NCBI GenBank assembly: GCA_041879425.1
Contig: CP090854.1
Location: 1,054,001-1,118,000 of the forward strand
Length of the DNA: 64,000 nt
Origin: Vibrio pomeroyi
GTDB taxonomy: Bacteria > Pseudomonadota > Gammaproteobacteria > Enterobacterales > Vibrionaceae
Direction: 5' to 3'
A program made the translations under genes and the position numbers. The first letter of the stretch is position 1. Every line of letters starts with the position of its first letter. Of the stretch, positions 43,821-51,879 are shown piece after piece. The notes below the pieces were generated by a model. It made no database searches. It saw only the letters and a list, made by a program, of their open reading frames with translations, and had not been told where the DNA came from.

Positions 43821-45383
43821 ATGAAGAGTCCAGTAATCGCGGATAACAAACCCGTCAAAGTCGAGCTGACAGAGGGAGAAGAGTATTACTTTTGTACCTG
43901 CGGCCGATCTAAAAGTCAGCCCTTTTGTGACGGTTCCCATGCCGGTACGGGTTTCAAACCGAAAAGTTTTGTCGCCGAAGAAAGCGGAGACGCCTACCTG
44001 TGTCGTTGTAAGTATTCCAACAACCTGCCTTTTTGCGATGGCACTCATAAACAGTTTACTGCGGAACAAGTTGGGCAAGAAGGCCCAGAGGTTCACATTC
44101 AAGCGGCTGCGCCAGATTTGTCTCCTGCTGCGAGCGCAACCAAAGAAGAGCCGACCGTCGAGTTTATTCATCAACTGGCGCGTGATGGTTTATCCAAGGT
44201 CGGACATCATGGGCCAATGACCTCTATGGGCGTGCCAAGACACCTATTGCCTCACTGGGATGATATTCAAGTGATGGTCGCGCAAATGGCCACCAAGCCT
44301 TTGCTGGAGAACGTGCCAGTTGGAACTGAACTGATTATTGGTCCCAAAGCGAAGAAGCCGCTTAAATTGGACATCTCTTTGTTTGTGTCTGATATGAGCT
44401 TTGGCTCGCTATCTGAAGAAGCAAAAGTCTCATTGGCGAAAGGGGCTGAACTCGCAGGAACAGGCATCTGCTCTGGTGAAGGCGGTATGTTACCCGAAGA
44501 ACAAGCGGCGAACTCTCGCTACTTTTATGAATTAGCCAGTGCTCAGTTTGGTTACGATGAAGCTAAGCTCAAAAACGTTCAAGCCTTCCATTTTAAAGGC
44601 GGGCAGGGTGCAAAAACAGGAACGGGCGGGCACTTACCGGGCGCGAAGAACATAGGAAAAATCGCGGAAGTGCGTGGCATTGAAGCGGGCACGGCTGCGA
44701 TTTCTCCACCCACCTTTGTTGACCTTAAAACGATCGAGGATTTCAAAAAGTTCGCTGATCGTGTTCGAGAGGTGACAGGCGGTATCCCGATCGGCTTTAA
44801 GTTAAGTGCCAATCACATCGAAGAAGACATTCAATTCGCGCTTGATGCCAGTGCCGATTACATCATCTTAGATGGGCGTGGTGGTGGTACAGGGGCTGCG
44901 CCAGAAATGTTCCGTGACCATATCAGCGTCCCCACTATTCCAGCACTCGCTCGTGCTAGAGCGTATCTCGATAAACAAGGGGTCAGTGACAGAGTCACAT
45001 TGATCATCACGGGCGGTTTGCGTGTGCCGATGGACTTTGTGAAAGCGATGGCGCTTGGTGCTGATGGTGTCGCTATCTCAAACAGTGCTATGCAGTCGAT
45101 AGGTTGTGTAGCGGCGAGAATGTGTAACACTAATAATTGTCCGGCGGGTATTGCGACTCAAAAGGCCGACTTACGCCAGCGTTTAAATGTCGAAAAGGCA
45201 TCGAATCAGCTTAAGAACTTCTTCGAGGCCTCGACAGAATTAATGCAAGTGATGGCGAGGGCGTGTGGGCATGATCATTTGAATCAATTTAACCCTCATG
45301 ATTTAGCAACATGGAATCGCGAAATGGCGGAGCTATCGGGCGTTGCTTATTCGGGTTTCAGTTCATTAAATAAACTTAAGTAA
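43821..45383 (+). CDS. Double CDGSH iron-sulfur domain fused to an FMN-dependent glutamate synthase domain
   Basis: The 520-residue protein has two CDGSH [2Fe-2S] motifs at the N-terminus (C25, C27, C36, H40 and C61, C63, C72, H76). The glutamate-synthase central/FMN domain follows (about 110-500), with FHFKGGQGAKTGTGGHLPG, GIEAGTAAISPPTF, ITGGLRVPMDF and a [3Fe-4S] signature C429-x5-C435-x4-C440 in CVAARMCNTNNCPAG. The glutaminase domain of GltB is absent. The protein probably channels electrons from CDGSH clusters to FMN for an amino-group or redox reaction; this is not classical GOGAT. Single-gene unit. Confidence 0.92.
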   Translation: MKSPVIADNKPVKVELTEGEEYYFCTCGRSKSQPFCDGSHAGTGFKPKSFVAEESGDAYLCRCKYSNNLPFCDGTHKQFTAEQVGQEGPEVHIQAAAPDLSPAASATKEEPTVEFIHQLARDGLSKVGHHGPMTSMGVPRHLLPHWDDIQVMVAQMATKPLLENVPVGTELIIGPKAKKPLKLDISLFVSDMSFGSLSEEAKVSLAKGAELAGTGICSGEGGMLPEEQAANSRYFYELASAQFGYDEAKLKNVQAFHFKGGQGAKTGTGGHLPGAKNIGKIAEVRGIEAGTAAISPPTFVDLKTIEDFKKFADRVREVTGGIPIGFKLSANHIEEDIQFALDASADYIILDGRGGGTGAAPEMFRDHISVPTIPALARARAYLDKQGVSDRVTLIITGGLRVPMDFVKAMALGADGVAISNSAMQSIGCVAARMCNTNNCPAGIATQKADLRQRLNVEKASNQLKNFFEASTELMQVMARACGHDHLNQFNPHDLATWNREMAELSGVAYSGFSSLNKLK

Positions 45384-45395
45384 ATAACCTTTCAA

Positions 45396-45434
45396 TAAAG
45401 CACACCTACTGCATTTGTGGGTGTGCTTATTTTT
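45396..45434 (+). terminator. Terminator after the CDGSH-GltS gene
   Basis: The stem AAGCACACCTAC / GTGGGTGTGCTT (one wobble pair) with loop TGCATTT is followed by ATTTTTG. Confidence 0.85.
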
Positions 45435-45524
45435 GCCTGTGTCATACAGCGTCATACTCCACTCATCATAATTAGCTGATTTATAATCGCTTTTAAATTA
45501 TTTTCTATTTTTTGAAAATATCGC

Positions 45525-45555
45525 TTTACCTCAAGTTAACTTGAGGTTTTATCAT
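45525..45555 (+). promoter_or_regulatory. SoxR-type promoter and operator
   Basis: The perfect 18-bp palindrome CCTCAAGTTAACTTGAGG (45529-45546) is the SoxR box known from E. coli soxS. It sits between -35 TTTACC (45525-45530) and -10 TATCAT (45550-45555). The spacer is 19 bp, the overlong spacing that MerR-family activators correct by DNA distortion. It is about 105 bp upstream of the N-acetyltransferase start and drives that gene and the flavin reductase. Confidence 0.92.
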
Positions 45556-45659
45556 CATCCCCAATCTAAAAACATTAAACAATCACCTTGTCATTTTTGA
45601 GCATTGTAAGCATGGAAGACGCCAGTCATTAGGTGATGAAAACGAATCAGGGGTTAGGT

Positions 45660-46451
45660 ATGGAACAGCGTCAGATCACCGAGTATTTTTCAAGAATCGG
45701 CTTATCTCAGCCAAGCGACACCACAATCGAAAGCCTAAAGGCGATTCATCAACATCAACACAGAAGTATCCCGTTTGAAAACTTTGATGTGGTTCAGGGC
45801 TTACCGATTCAGCTTTCAGCAGAGGCACTGTATGAAAAGCTGGTGGTGAATCAGCGAGGTGGTTACTGCCAAGAGTTAAATGGACAGTTGTTGAACGTGC
45901 TGACGCACTTGGGCTTTGAAGCGAGAAGCCTGCTTGGCCGTGTTCACCTAGCAGGCGAGCCGACAGGGCGCAGTCATCGAGTCACCATGGTGACCATTGA
46001 TGACAAGCAGTGGCTGGTGGATGCGGGCTTTGGCACCTTCACGCCACGTGCTCCATTGTTGCTAGAAACCGGTGTTGAACAGTCTAATGATCTACAAACC
46101 TTCCGCTTCGTAGAAGACGAGCTATACGGCTTGCTACTGCAAATCAAGCAGGGCGAAGAGTGGATGAAGGTATACAGCCTAGACATGACTCACGTGTGTG
46201 CGAACGATTTAGAGTCGAGCAACTTCTTTACATCTAACAGCCCGAAATCGATTTTTACATCGAACTGTATTGCGGCGCTGCCTATTGAAGATGGGATTGT
46301 CACGCTACTGAATCAAACCATCAAGGTGACCAAAAACGGCATTACCGAAGAGTGGTTATTAGAAGATGAGGCGTCTTACTTTGCTGCTTTACAAACCTAT
46401 TTTGGGCTCACACTCAACGTACCTTTTTCACTTATAAAGAAATGTTTCTAA
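45660..46451 (+). CDS. Arylamine N-acetyltransferase
   Basis: The 263-residue protein from ATG 45660 starts MEQRQITEYF. ATG 45633 is open but poorly placed after its ribosome site. The cysteine-protease-like triad is visible: C70 in NQRGGYCQELN, H106 in SHRVTM and D121 in WLVDAGFG. These enzymes move acetyl from acetyl-CoA to arylamines and hydroxylamines. It sits behind a SoxR promoter and 19 bp ahead of a quinone/FMN reductase, suggesting a response to redox-cycling aromatic compounds. Confidence 0.95.
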   Translation: MEQRQITEYFSRIGLSQPSDTTIESLKAIHQHQHRSIPFENFDVVQGLPIQLSAEALYEKLVVNQRGGYCQELNGQLLNVLTHLGFEARSLLGRVHLAGEPTGRSHRVTMVTIDDKQWLVDAGFGTFTPRAPLLLETGVEQSNDLQTFRFVEDELYGLLLQIKQGEEWMKVYSLDMTHVCANDLESSNFFTSNSPKSIFTSNCIAALPIEDGIVTLLNQTIKVTKNGITEEWLLEDEASYFAALQTYFGLTLNVPFSLIKKCF

Positions 46452-46470
46452 CCAAATTTGAGGATAAATA

Positions 46471-46995
46471 ATGAAAGTATTAGCGATTGGCGCAACCAAC
46501 AGTACAACATCAATCAACCAACAGCTTGCAGCATACACCGCAGGTTTAGTCGAAGGCGCGCAAGTTGAGGTGCTCGACCTCAATGATTTCGAGATGCCGA
46601 TTTATAGCGAGAAAAGAGAGCAAGACTCGGGCATTCATCAACACGCTCAACGTTTCTTTGACAAAATCGGAGAATCAGACGCGGTTGTCATCTCCTTTGC
46701 GGAATACAACGGCTCATACACAGCGGCGTTTAAAAATGTGTTCGATTGGGCATCACGCATCGATATGAAAGTGTATCAAGGTAAGCCTGTGGTGATGCTG
46801 GCTACCTCTCCGGGCTCCGGTGGTGCGACTTCGGTGTTGTCTTCTGCGGTTAACTCTGCGCCTTACTTCGATGCCGATGTGAAAGGATCGATGTCTGTTC
46901 CTAGTTTCTACGACAACTTCGATATGGAGACGGGCGAGATGACTAACGCAGATATGATCGAGAATCTTAAGGTGATCATGAATAAGGTTGGCTAA
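46471..46995 (+). CDS. NAD(P)H-dependent FMN reductase / quinone reductase
   Basis: The 174-residue flavodoxin-like protein has the phosphate-binding loop GATNSTTSINQQLA and the family block SFAEYNGSYTAAFKNVFDWASRID (FMN site). GKPVVMLATSPGSGGATSVL follows. Members of this family reduce quinones, chromate or free flavin. GAGGA is 6 nt before the ATG. It shares the SoxR-controlled transcript of the N-acetyltransferase, which fits two-electron quinone detoxification. Confidence 0.93.
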   Translation: MKVLAIGATNSTTSINQQLAAYTAGLVEGAQVEVLDLNDFEMPIYSEKREQDSGIHQHAQRFFDKIGESDAVVISFAEYNGSYTAAFKNVFDWASRIDMKVYQGKPVVMLATSPGSGGATSVLSSAVNSAPYFDADVKGSMSVPSFYDNFDMETGEMTNADMIENLKVIMNKVG

Positions 46996-47037
46996 GTGGC
47001 TTTGGTTAACGTTATGAGTGGGTAGACTTCAACGCAC

Positions 47038-47065
47038 AAGGCAGCCATAACCTTATGGCTGCCTT
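47038..47065. terminator. Perfect 13-bp hairpin between convergent genes
   Basis: AAGGCAGCCATAA / TTATGGCTGCCTT with a 2-nt spacer lies between the flavin reductase and crotonase genes. There is no long T-run on either side, but the strength and position suit a bidirectional terminator. Confidence 0.65.
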
Positions 47066-47075
47066 AGGTGCTGTA

Positions 47076-47888
47076 TTAGTTTGATAACTCAGCGGCGGTA
47101 TCAACGAAGATGCCTTGAATGTCTTTTGCTTCGCGCTCAGTTTGACCACCGTGCTTTAGGAATGCAGCAATGATGGCCGCTGTTTTTTGCTCTTTTGCAC
47201 GCTCTAAGAAGTAACGTAATTCTAGCTCTGCGCCCGCTTGCTCATCTTTGATTGAGGTCGCGATGATCTCTTTGTACATCACGATGTCACGCACTTCTAA
47301 TTGGCTGATCACACCTAGCGTTGTCGCTAAGAAATCTTCAAGTTCTGCTTTCGGCACGAACTGAGTAATGATATTGCGGCTTTCAGCTTGTTGCGCCGTA
47401 AAATCGTTACCTAGCAATAGTGCTTGTAGTGCTTTGTTTTTACCCATACGTCTTGCAAACTGTACCGCGCCTTGACCACCTGTCGGGATGTTTACATGAA
47501 TTTCTGGTTGCGCGAACGCTGAATTTTCAGTGCCATAAGCTAAGTCACATGCCATCACAAACTCATTACCGCCTCCACGAGCAACACCATCCACAACAGC
47601 AACAGACACTTGTTTCATCGCTTTGATGTTTTCAATCATGTGGTTGAATTCGATTGAGCCAGCCTGTCCACCTTGAGTGCCGTTGATCACATTAAGATCT
47701 AAATGAGCTAGGAAGAATTCAGCATGTAGTGATTTGAATACCACCACTTTAGTATCGCGGTCATCTTTTAGCGATAGAACAAACTCATTGATTTCATTAA
47801 TTAAATCGAAAGTTAATACGTTCACTGGTGGATTGTTGATTGATACAGTAGCAATGCAATTTTGATTAGTAATTGATAGTAGTGTCAT
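47076..47888 (-). CDS. Enoyl-CoA hydratase/isomerase (crotonase) family protein
   Basis: The 270-residue crotonase has NPPVNVLTFDLINEINEF at the start, the oxyanion-hole segments FFLAHLDLN and VARGGGNEFVMACDLAYG, and QPEIHVNIPTGGQGAVQFARRMG, which carries the C-terminal catalytic Glu. The usual 'A-D-I/L' motif is AHLDL. It is divergent from a LysR regulator that probably controls it. The substrate is unknown. Confidence 0.9.
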   Translation of the reverse strand: MTLLSITNQNCIATVSINNPPVNVLTFDLINEINEFVLSLKDDRDTKVVVFKSLHAEFFLAHLDLNVINGTQGGQAGSIEFNHMIENIKAMKQVSVAVVDGVARGGGNEFVMACDLAYGTENSAFAQPEIHVNIPTGGQGAVQFARRMGKNKALQALLLGNDFTAQQAESRNIITQFVPKAELEDFLATTLGVISQLEVRDIVMYKEIIATSIKDEQAGAELELRYFLERAKEQKTAAIIAAFLKHGGQTEREAKDIQGIFVDTAAELSN

Positions 47889-48018
47889 CTTTGTTTCCTC
47901 TAATTATTTGGGACTGAATGTTGTCTCCGTTATGTGCAGCTACTATAGATTTGTAATAAGATGAGAAAAATAGTCATATTGGCACTTAATTGGTGCTTTA
48001 AATGCAACAAAGGTCGTT
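47889..48018. promoter_or_regulatory. Divergent promoter region with candidate LysR operator
   Basis: The 130-bp gap contains a dyad with arms GCAC/GTGC around TTAATTG (47982-47996), just upstream of the LysR gene, in the place expected for LysR-type autoregulation and divergent control. The match is short. Confidence 0.4.
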
Positions 48019-48978
48019 ATGGATACATCAAGTCGTTTATTATTGCTTTTGGAAGTAGTTGAACTTGGCTCGTTCGTCAAAGTTGCGGAGCAGAGGAACG
48101 TTAACCGTTCTGTGATCTCTAAACAGATCAGTCGTCTTGAAGAAGAGCTCGATGTGCGACTGTTGAACAGAACCACTCGCTCGTTGTCGCTCACAGCAGC
48201 AGGTAACGAGATGGTCAACCAAGCCCATCAATTGCGTGCTTTGCTTAATGACACACAACGTTTGGCACAGAACTACCATTCCGAACCTAGAGGTCTTTTA
48301 AGGATTACGAGCTCTACCATGTTTGGGAGGCAGTATGTTCAGCAAGCCATATCAGTGTTTCAGCAACAGTATCCGGATGTCGATTTCGAACTGAGACTCG
48401 AAGATCGCATTGTTGATATGGTCAAAGAAGGTTTCGATATTGGCTTTCGTATTGGCAAGCCTAAAAACTCTAGCTTAATCAGTCGCAAGATAGCGAGAAG
48501 CAGACTCTTGATTGTCGCGTCACCTGAATTCATCGAGAGGCACGGTTCAATTGACACTATCGAAAAATTAGAGTCACTGCCTGCCACTATTTATGCCGCA
48601 CCGGGCCTGGTGATTGACAAATTCTCTTACCGTGACGAAGAGGGCAATACACAGCACTTTCAGCTTAATGCGACCTATAAGGTGAATGATGTGGAGATGA
48701 TTCCGAAGAGTGCGTTAACAGGCAATACTTTAGCTGTAGTCACGGCACAAATGATCACTGATGAAATATCAAAGGGCGAGTTAGTGCCTATCATGACGCA
48801 TTTGGCATTGGATGATTTTGGTACCTTCTATGCGGTTTATCCTCATCGAGATGCGCCGATAAAAACCAAGCTGTTCATTGATACGTTGAAATCGATAGTC
48901 GGGGAAGAACAACCGACCTGGGAGCAGGGTATTGCGGGCTTTGATGAGATGTATGGTAATCAAATCGAAAAGTCATAA
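48019..48978 (+). CDS. LysR-family transcriptional regulator
   Basis: The 319-residue protein has an N-terminal winged HTH (FVKVAEQRNVNRSVISKQISRLEEELDVRLLNRTTRSLSLTAAG) and the LysR effector domain (from about 90). The branch is that of CrgA/AaeR-like regulators with GFDIGFRIGKP. AAGGT precedes the ATG. It is divergent from the crotonase gene, its likely target. Confidence 0.93.
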   Translation: MDTSSRLLLLLEVVELGSFVKVAEQRNVNRSVISKQISRLEEELDVRLLNRTTRSLSLTAAGNEMVNQAHQLRALLNDTQRLAQNYHSEPRGLLRITSSTMFGRQYVQQAISVFQQQYPDVDFELRLEDRIVDMVKEGFDIGFRIGKPKNSSLISRKIARSRLLIVASPEFIERHGSIDTIEKLESLPATIYAAPGLVIDKFSYRDEEGNTQHFQLNATYKVNDVEMIPKSALTGNTLAVVTAQMITDEISKGELVPIMTHLALDDFGTFYAVYPHRDAPIKTKLFIDTLKSIVGEEQPTWEQGIAGFDEMYGNQIEKS

Positions 48979-49040
48979 TCAGTCATCACAGATATGAGGC
49001 TTCAAAGTCTCGTGAGTTTTTACCAAAATTCAGACGTATA

Positions 49041-49076
49041 CCTAAAGTTAAAGTGAACTCTATTGTTGACTATACT
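49041..49076 (+). promoter_or_regulatory. soxR promoter with a degenerate SoxR-like box
   Basis: CCTAAAGTTAAAGTGAAC (49041-49058) matches the perfect SoxR box at 13 of 18 positions. It overlaps a -35-like TTAAAG (49048-49053), followed at 17 bp by -10 TATACT (49071-49076). It could allow weak autoregulation. Confidence 0.4.
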
Positions 49077-49117
49077 AGTCTGGCACGTATTGGATATTCG
49101 GAAAGGGAAGTAACAAC

Positions 49118-49558
49118 ATGAAAAACATCGTGTATTTAACGATTGGTCAACTCTCGGAGCGCAGTGGTGTCGCACCCTCGGCTCTGCGTTTTTATGAAAC
49201 CAAAGGATTGATTGCCTCTATCCGAACCAATGGTAATCAACGACGTTATCAATCTGCGATGTTAAGGCGAATTGCCCTTATTCAAGTCGCCCAGTCGATA
49301 GGTTTCACGCTTGAAGAGATCACCGAAGAGTTGTCTAGTTTGCCGATGAACCACACCGCAACCAAGCGTGATTGGGAGCGAGTTGCGAAGAAGTGGCAAG
49401 GGCAACTCGACAGTAAGATGGCACAGATCCGTTCACTACAAGAAAATCTCACAGGCTGTATTGGCTGTGGCTGTCTGAGCATGCAGAAGTGCCATCTATT
49501 AAACCCAGAAGATATTCTGCATGACCAAGGGCAGGGTGCTCAGCGTATCGTCGACTAG
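49118..49558 (+). CDS. soxR: Redox-sensing transcriptional activator SoxR
   Basis: The 146-residue MerR-family protein has an N-terminal winged HTH (LTIGQLSERSGVAPSALRFYETKGLI, SIRTNGNQRRY), a dimerisation helix and the SoxR [2Fe-2S] site C114-x2-C117-x-C119-x5-C125 in CIGCGCLSMQKC. It closely matches E. coli SoxR. The cluster is oxidised by redox-cycling drugs, switching on target promoters. No soxS is present in the window. A consensus box 3.6 kb upstream implies direct control of the NAT/flavin reductase genes. Confidence 0.96.
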   Translation: MKNIVYLTIGQLSERSGVAPSALRFYETKGLIASIRTNGNQRRYQSAMLRRIALIQVAQSIGFTLEEITEELSSLPMNHTATKRDWERVAKKWQGQLDSKMAQIRSLQENLTGCIGCGCLSMQKCHLLNPEDILHDQGQGAQRIVD

Positions 49559-49576
49559 ATTGGTTTTAGGATTTAG

Positions 49577-50338
49577 CTAAAGCTGATCGAATCCAATGCA
49601 TTCAATACCATTGTCAGAGAGCCATTGTTGTAAGACCGGACTCGTCAATAAGGCGTGTTCTTCCACTCGCTTAGTGAGATAGCTAGACAATGACCTCAGT
49701 TCGTCACTGGCAAAAAGCGCGGGATGGCACATCAATTCGACCGTGCCGTTAGGCGTCATGGCTTGGTGGCTTAACAGCAAATCTTGCAAGCCGGTTAGTG
49801 AAACCCCGTCATCAAAAAATCGCATATCAAACGCATCTGGCGTTGGCACTAAAAGTGAATCTTGCCCGCTCACAATATTGTCGATTCGTCTCACAGGCAG
49901 GCCGATATCATTGGCGGTTTGAGTAAATGCAGCTTTAAGAGGCTGGAAAACGCCGCCGAAGTGATGACTGTCGATATGATTGATCTTTAAACCAGCATCA
50001 AGCGCAGCTTGGTATTGCGCATTAAGCTCAAGTACCACCTCTTCTTCAGCAACATCTGCTTTGTTGAGCAGGGTAGTTTTATCTAAAAAATAACCCTGAT
50101 CATCGACAAGGCTGGGGATGAGCTCTGGTGAACTAATGGGTTTGCCTGCCGTGACCGTAAAATGTAATCCAACTTCAGGAACTAAGCCTTGGTGGTAAAG
50201 CTCGATGGCATGTTGTGTACCTGGTTGGTTCATCATAATGGTGGTTGATTTCACCATGCCGGCTTTCAAACAATCAACAATGCCAAGGTTTACGCTTTCT
50301 GTGAGACCGAAATCATCGGCGTTCAATATCAATTTCAT
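49577..50338 (-). CDS. chbG: ChbG/YdjC-family carbohydrate deacetylase
   Basis: The 253-residue protein from ATG 50338 has GAGG 6 nt upstream. It has the metal-binding NADDFGLTESVNLGI, the His block GLHFTVT, then HIDSHHFGGVFQPL and the C-terminal ELMCHPA. ChbG removes an acetyl group from chito-oligosaccharides so that the 6-phospho-glucosidase ChbF can act. It lies downstream of a GH4 gene on the same strand, which supports that role. Confidence 0.92.
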   Translation of the reverse strand: MKLILNADDFGLTESVNLGIVDCLKAGMVKSTTIMMNQPGTQHAIELYHQGLVPEVGLHFTVTAGKPISSPELIPSLVDDQGYFLDKTTLLNKADVAEEEVVLELNAQYQAALDAGLKINHIDSHHFGGVFQPLKAAFTQTANDIGLPVRRIDNIVSGQDSLLVPTPDAFDMRFFDDGVSLTGLQDLLLSHQAMTPNGTVELMCHPALFASDELRSLSSYLTKRVEEHALLTSPVLQQWLSDNGIECIGFDQL

Positions 50339-50447
50339 GGTTGGCCTCATTCTAATGAGAAGGTGTGGACTTTTAGTTTTGAATTAGCTCAGCATTTGCT
50401 GAGCTAATGTACCGAAAACAGTGAGTTATACTGAGGGAGTTATCACA

Positions 50448-51776
50448 CTATGTGAGCCGATGAGCGAACGCAGGCATGAACTCTAAGTTTTCGCGAATCG
50501 TTTCTAGTAGAGCTTCATCAATGTGCGAGCCTGTATCGACGATTGGGTTTAGGATCAGGGCACGTTTCGCTGTGGCGATATCTCCCGTGATTGCAGCTTT
50601 TACGGTTAGGGTTTCAAACTCTTTCATTTGTTGGATCAAGCGCAGCGTGTCACTGTCAAAAGGCTCGACGTTGAGTGGGATGATTTCACTGCTGGTGATC
50701 ACAGAGCTGACTTCGACCGCGCAGTCATCTGGCAACCCTTGTATTGCGCCGTTATTACGGGTGTTTACATGCATGATAGAGCGCTTGTTGTTATAAATAC
50801 TGCTCATCAACTCACAAGCCGCTTCAGAGTAATAGGCACCGCCACGCTCTTCTAACAGTTGAGGTTTGGTGTCTAACATTGGGTCTTTGTATATCTCAAG
50901 CAGTTGCTTCTCAACTTGAGCCACCAAGTCGGCGCGGTTAGCGTTGTTCTTCGACGCCTCAAACTCTTTATCTAAGATATCTCGAGACTGATAGTAGTAA
51001 CGCAGGTATGCACATGGAATGATGTTGAGTGAGCGAATCAACTCGCCGTCCCATTCAAAGGGAGGGATATTTTTTGGCATCATTTGATCGTTGCCACCAA
51101 GAAGTTGATTGATGACCTCACCAAGTTTGTCTTGCCCTTCATGTAGCACCTTGCGAGCCCACACTAAGTGATTCAAGCCTGCAATTTGCATCGTAATGTC
51201 TTCACGTTTTGCGCCAAGCATTTTGGCTGCACCAAGCTCCATGTTGACTGGAACGTTACACAGGCCAACGGTTTTAATCGACGAGTGTTTAAGCAGAGCT
51301 TCGGTAACCATGCCTGATGGATTGGTGAAGTTGAGTAGCCATGCGTTCGGGCACAATGCTTCCATCTCTTTCGCGATTTCTAATGCAATCGGGATAGTTC
51401 GACAGGCGTTTGAGAAACCACCCAGCCCGTTAGTTTCTTGCCCGATCATTCGATATTTCAAGGCGATACGTTCGTCACGTAATCTTGCTTCTAGTCGACC
51501 TGCTCGAAATTGAGAGCACACGAAATCGGCGTCTTTCAGAGCCAATTGTCGGTCCGTGGTTAGGTGAACATTAATTTCGCAGTTCACTTTATTAATCATA
51601 CGCTTGGTTAGGTCGGCAATGATCTGGGCTTTTTCTAACCCAGCCTCGATATCCACTAACCACAGATCAGTAATAGGTAATTCGTGATGACGTTTTAATA
51701 AGCCTTCAACTAACTCAGGGGTGTAACTTGAACCACCACCGATCACGACGACTTTTAATTTTTGTTCTTGTTTCAT
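50448..51776 (-). CDS. GH4 6-phospho-beta-glucosidase (ChbF/CelF-like)
   Basis: The 442-residue NAD- and metal-dependent glycosidase has the Rossmann motif VVVIGGGSSYTPELVEGLL, NGLGGFSNACRTIPIA, LNFTNPSGMVTEALL, the metal-binding Cys in GLCNVPVNM and His in GLNHLVWAR. It hydrolyses phosphorylated disaccharides by a redox-assisted elimination. With ChbG it suggests chitobiose or cellobiose phosphate use. No PTS transporter gene is adjacent, so uptake genes must be elsewhere. TGGTGA precedes ATG 51776. Confidence 0.93.
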   Translation of the reverse strand: MKQEQKLKVVVIGGGSSYTPELVEGLLKRHHELPITDLWLVDIEAGLEKAQIIADLTKRMINKVNCEINVHLTTDRQLALKDADFVCSQFRAGRLEARLRDERIALKYRMIGQETNGLGGFSNACRTIPIALEIAKEMEALCPNAWLLNFTNPSGMVTEALLKHSSIKTVGLCNVPVNMELGAAKMLGAKREDITMQIAGLNHLVWARKVLHEGQDKLGEVINQLLGGNDQMMPKNIPPFEWDGELIRSLNIIPCAYLRYYYQSRDILDKEFEASKNNANRADLVAQVEKQLLEIYKDPMLDTKPQLLEERGGAYYSEAACELMSSIYNNKRSIMHVNTRNNGAIQGLPDDCAVEVSSVITSSEIIPLNVEPFDSDTLRLIQQMKEFETLTVKAAITGDIATAKRALILNPIVDTGSHIDEALLETIRENLEFMPAFAHRLT

Positions 51777-51798
51777 GTTATTCACCATTAGACTTTTA

Positions 51799-51815
51799 GA
51801 TTACGTGATTTAATC
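51799..51815. promoter_or_regulatory. Dyad between the GH4 gene and the LysR gene
   Basis: GATTACGTGATTTAATC has 5-bp perfect arms (GATTA/TAATC) around a 7-bp centre in a 103-bp divergent gap. It fits the T-N11-A-type symmetry of LysR regulators. Confidence 0.5.
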
Positions 51816-51879
51816 TATATGATGAGTTGGCGCACCGACAAACCAGAATTGATGAGTTATAAATTAGTGAGAATAATCC

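Noticed and set aside
43794..44174. 126-residue frame antisense to the CDGSH domains
   Set aside because: It is complementary to the conserved iron-sulfur motifs and has no independent start signals.
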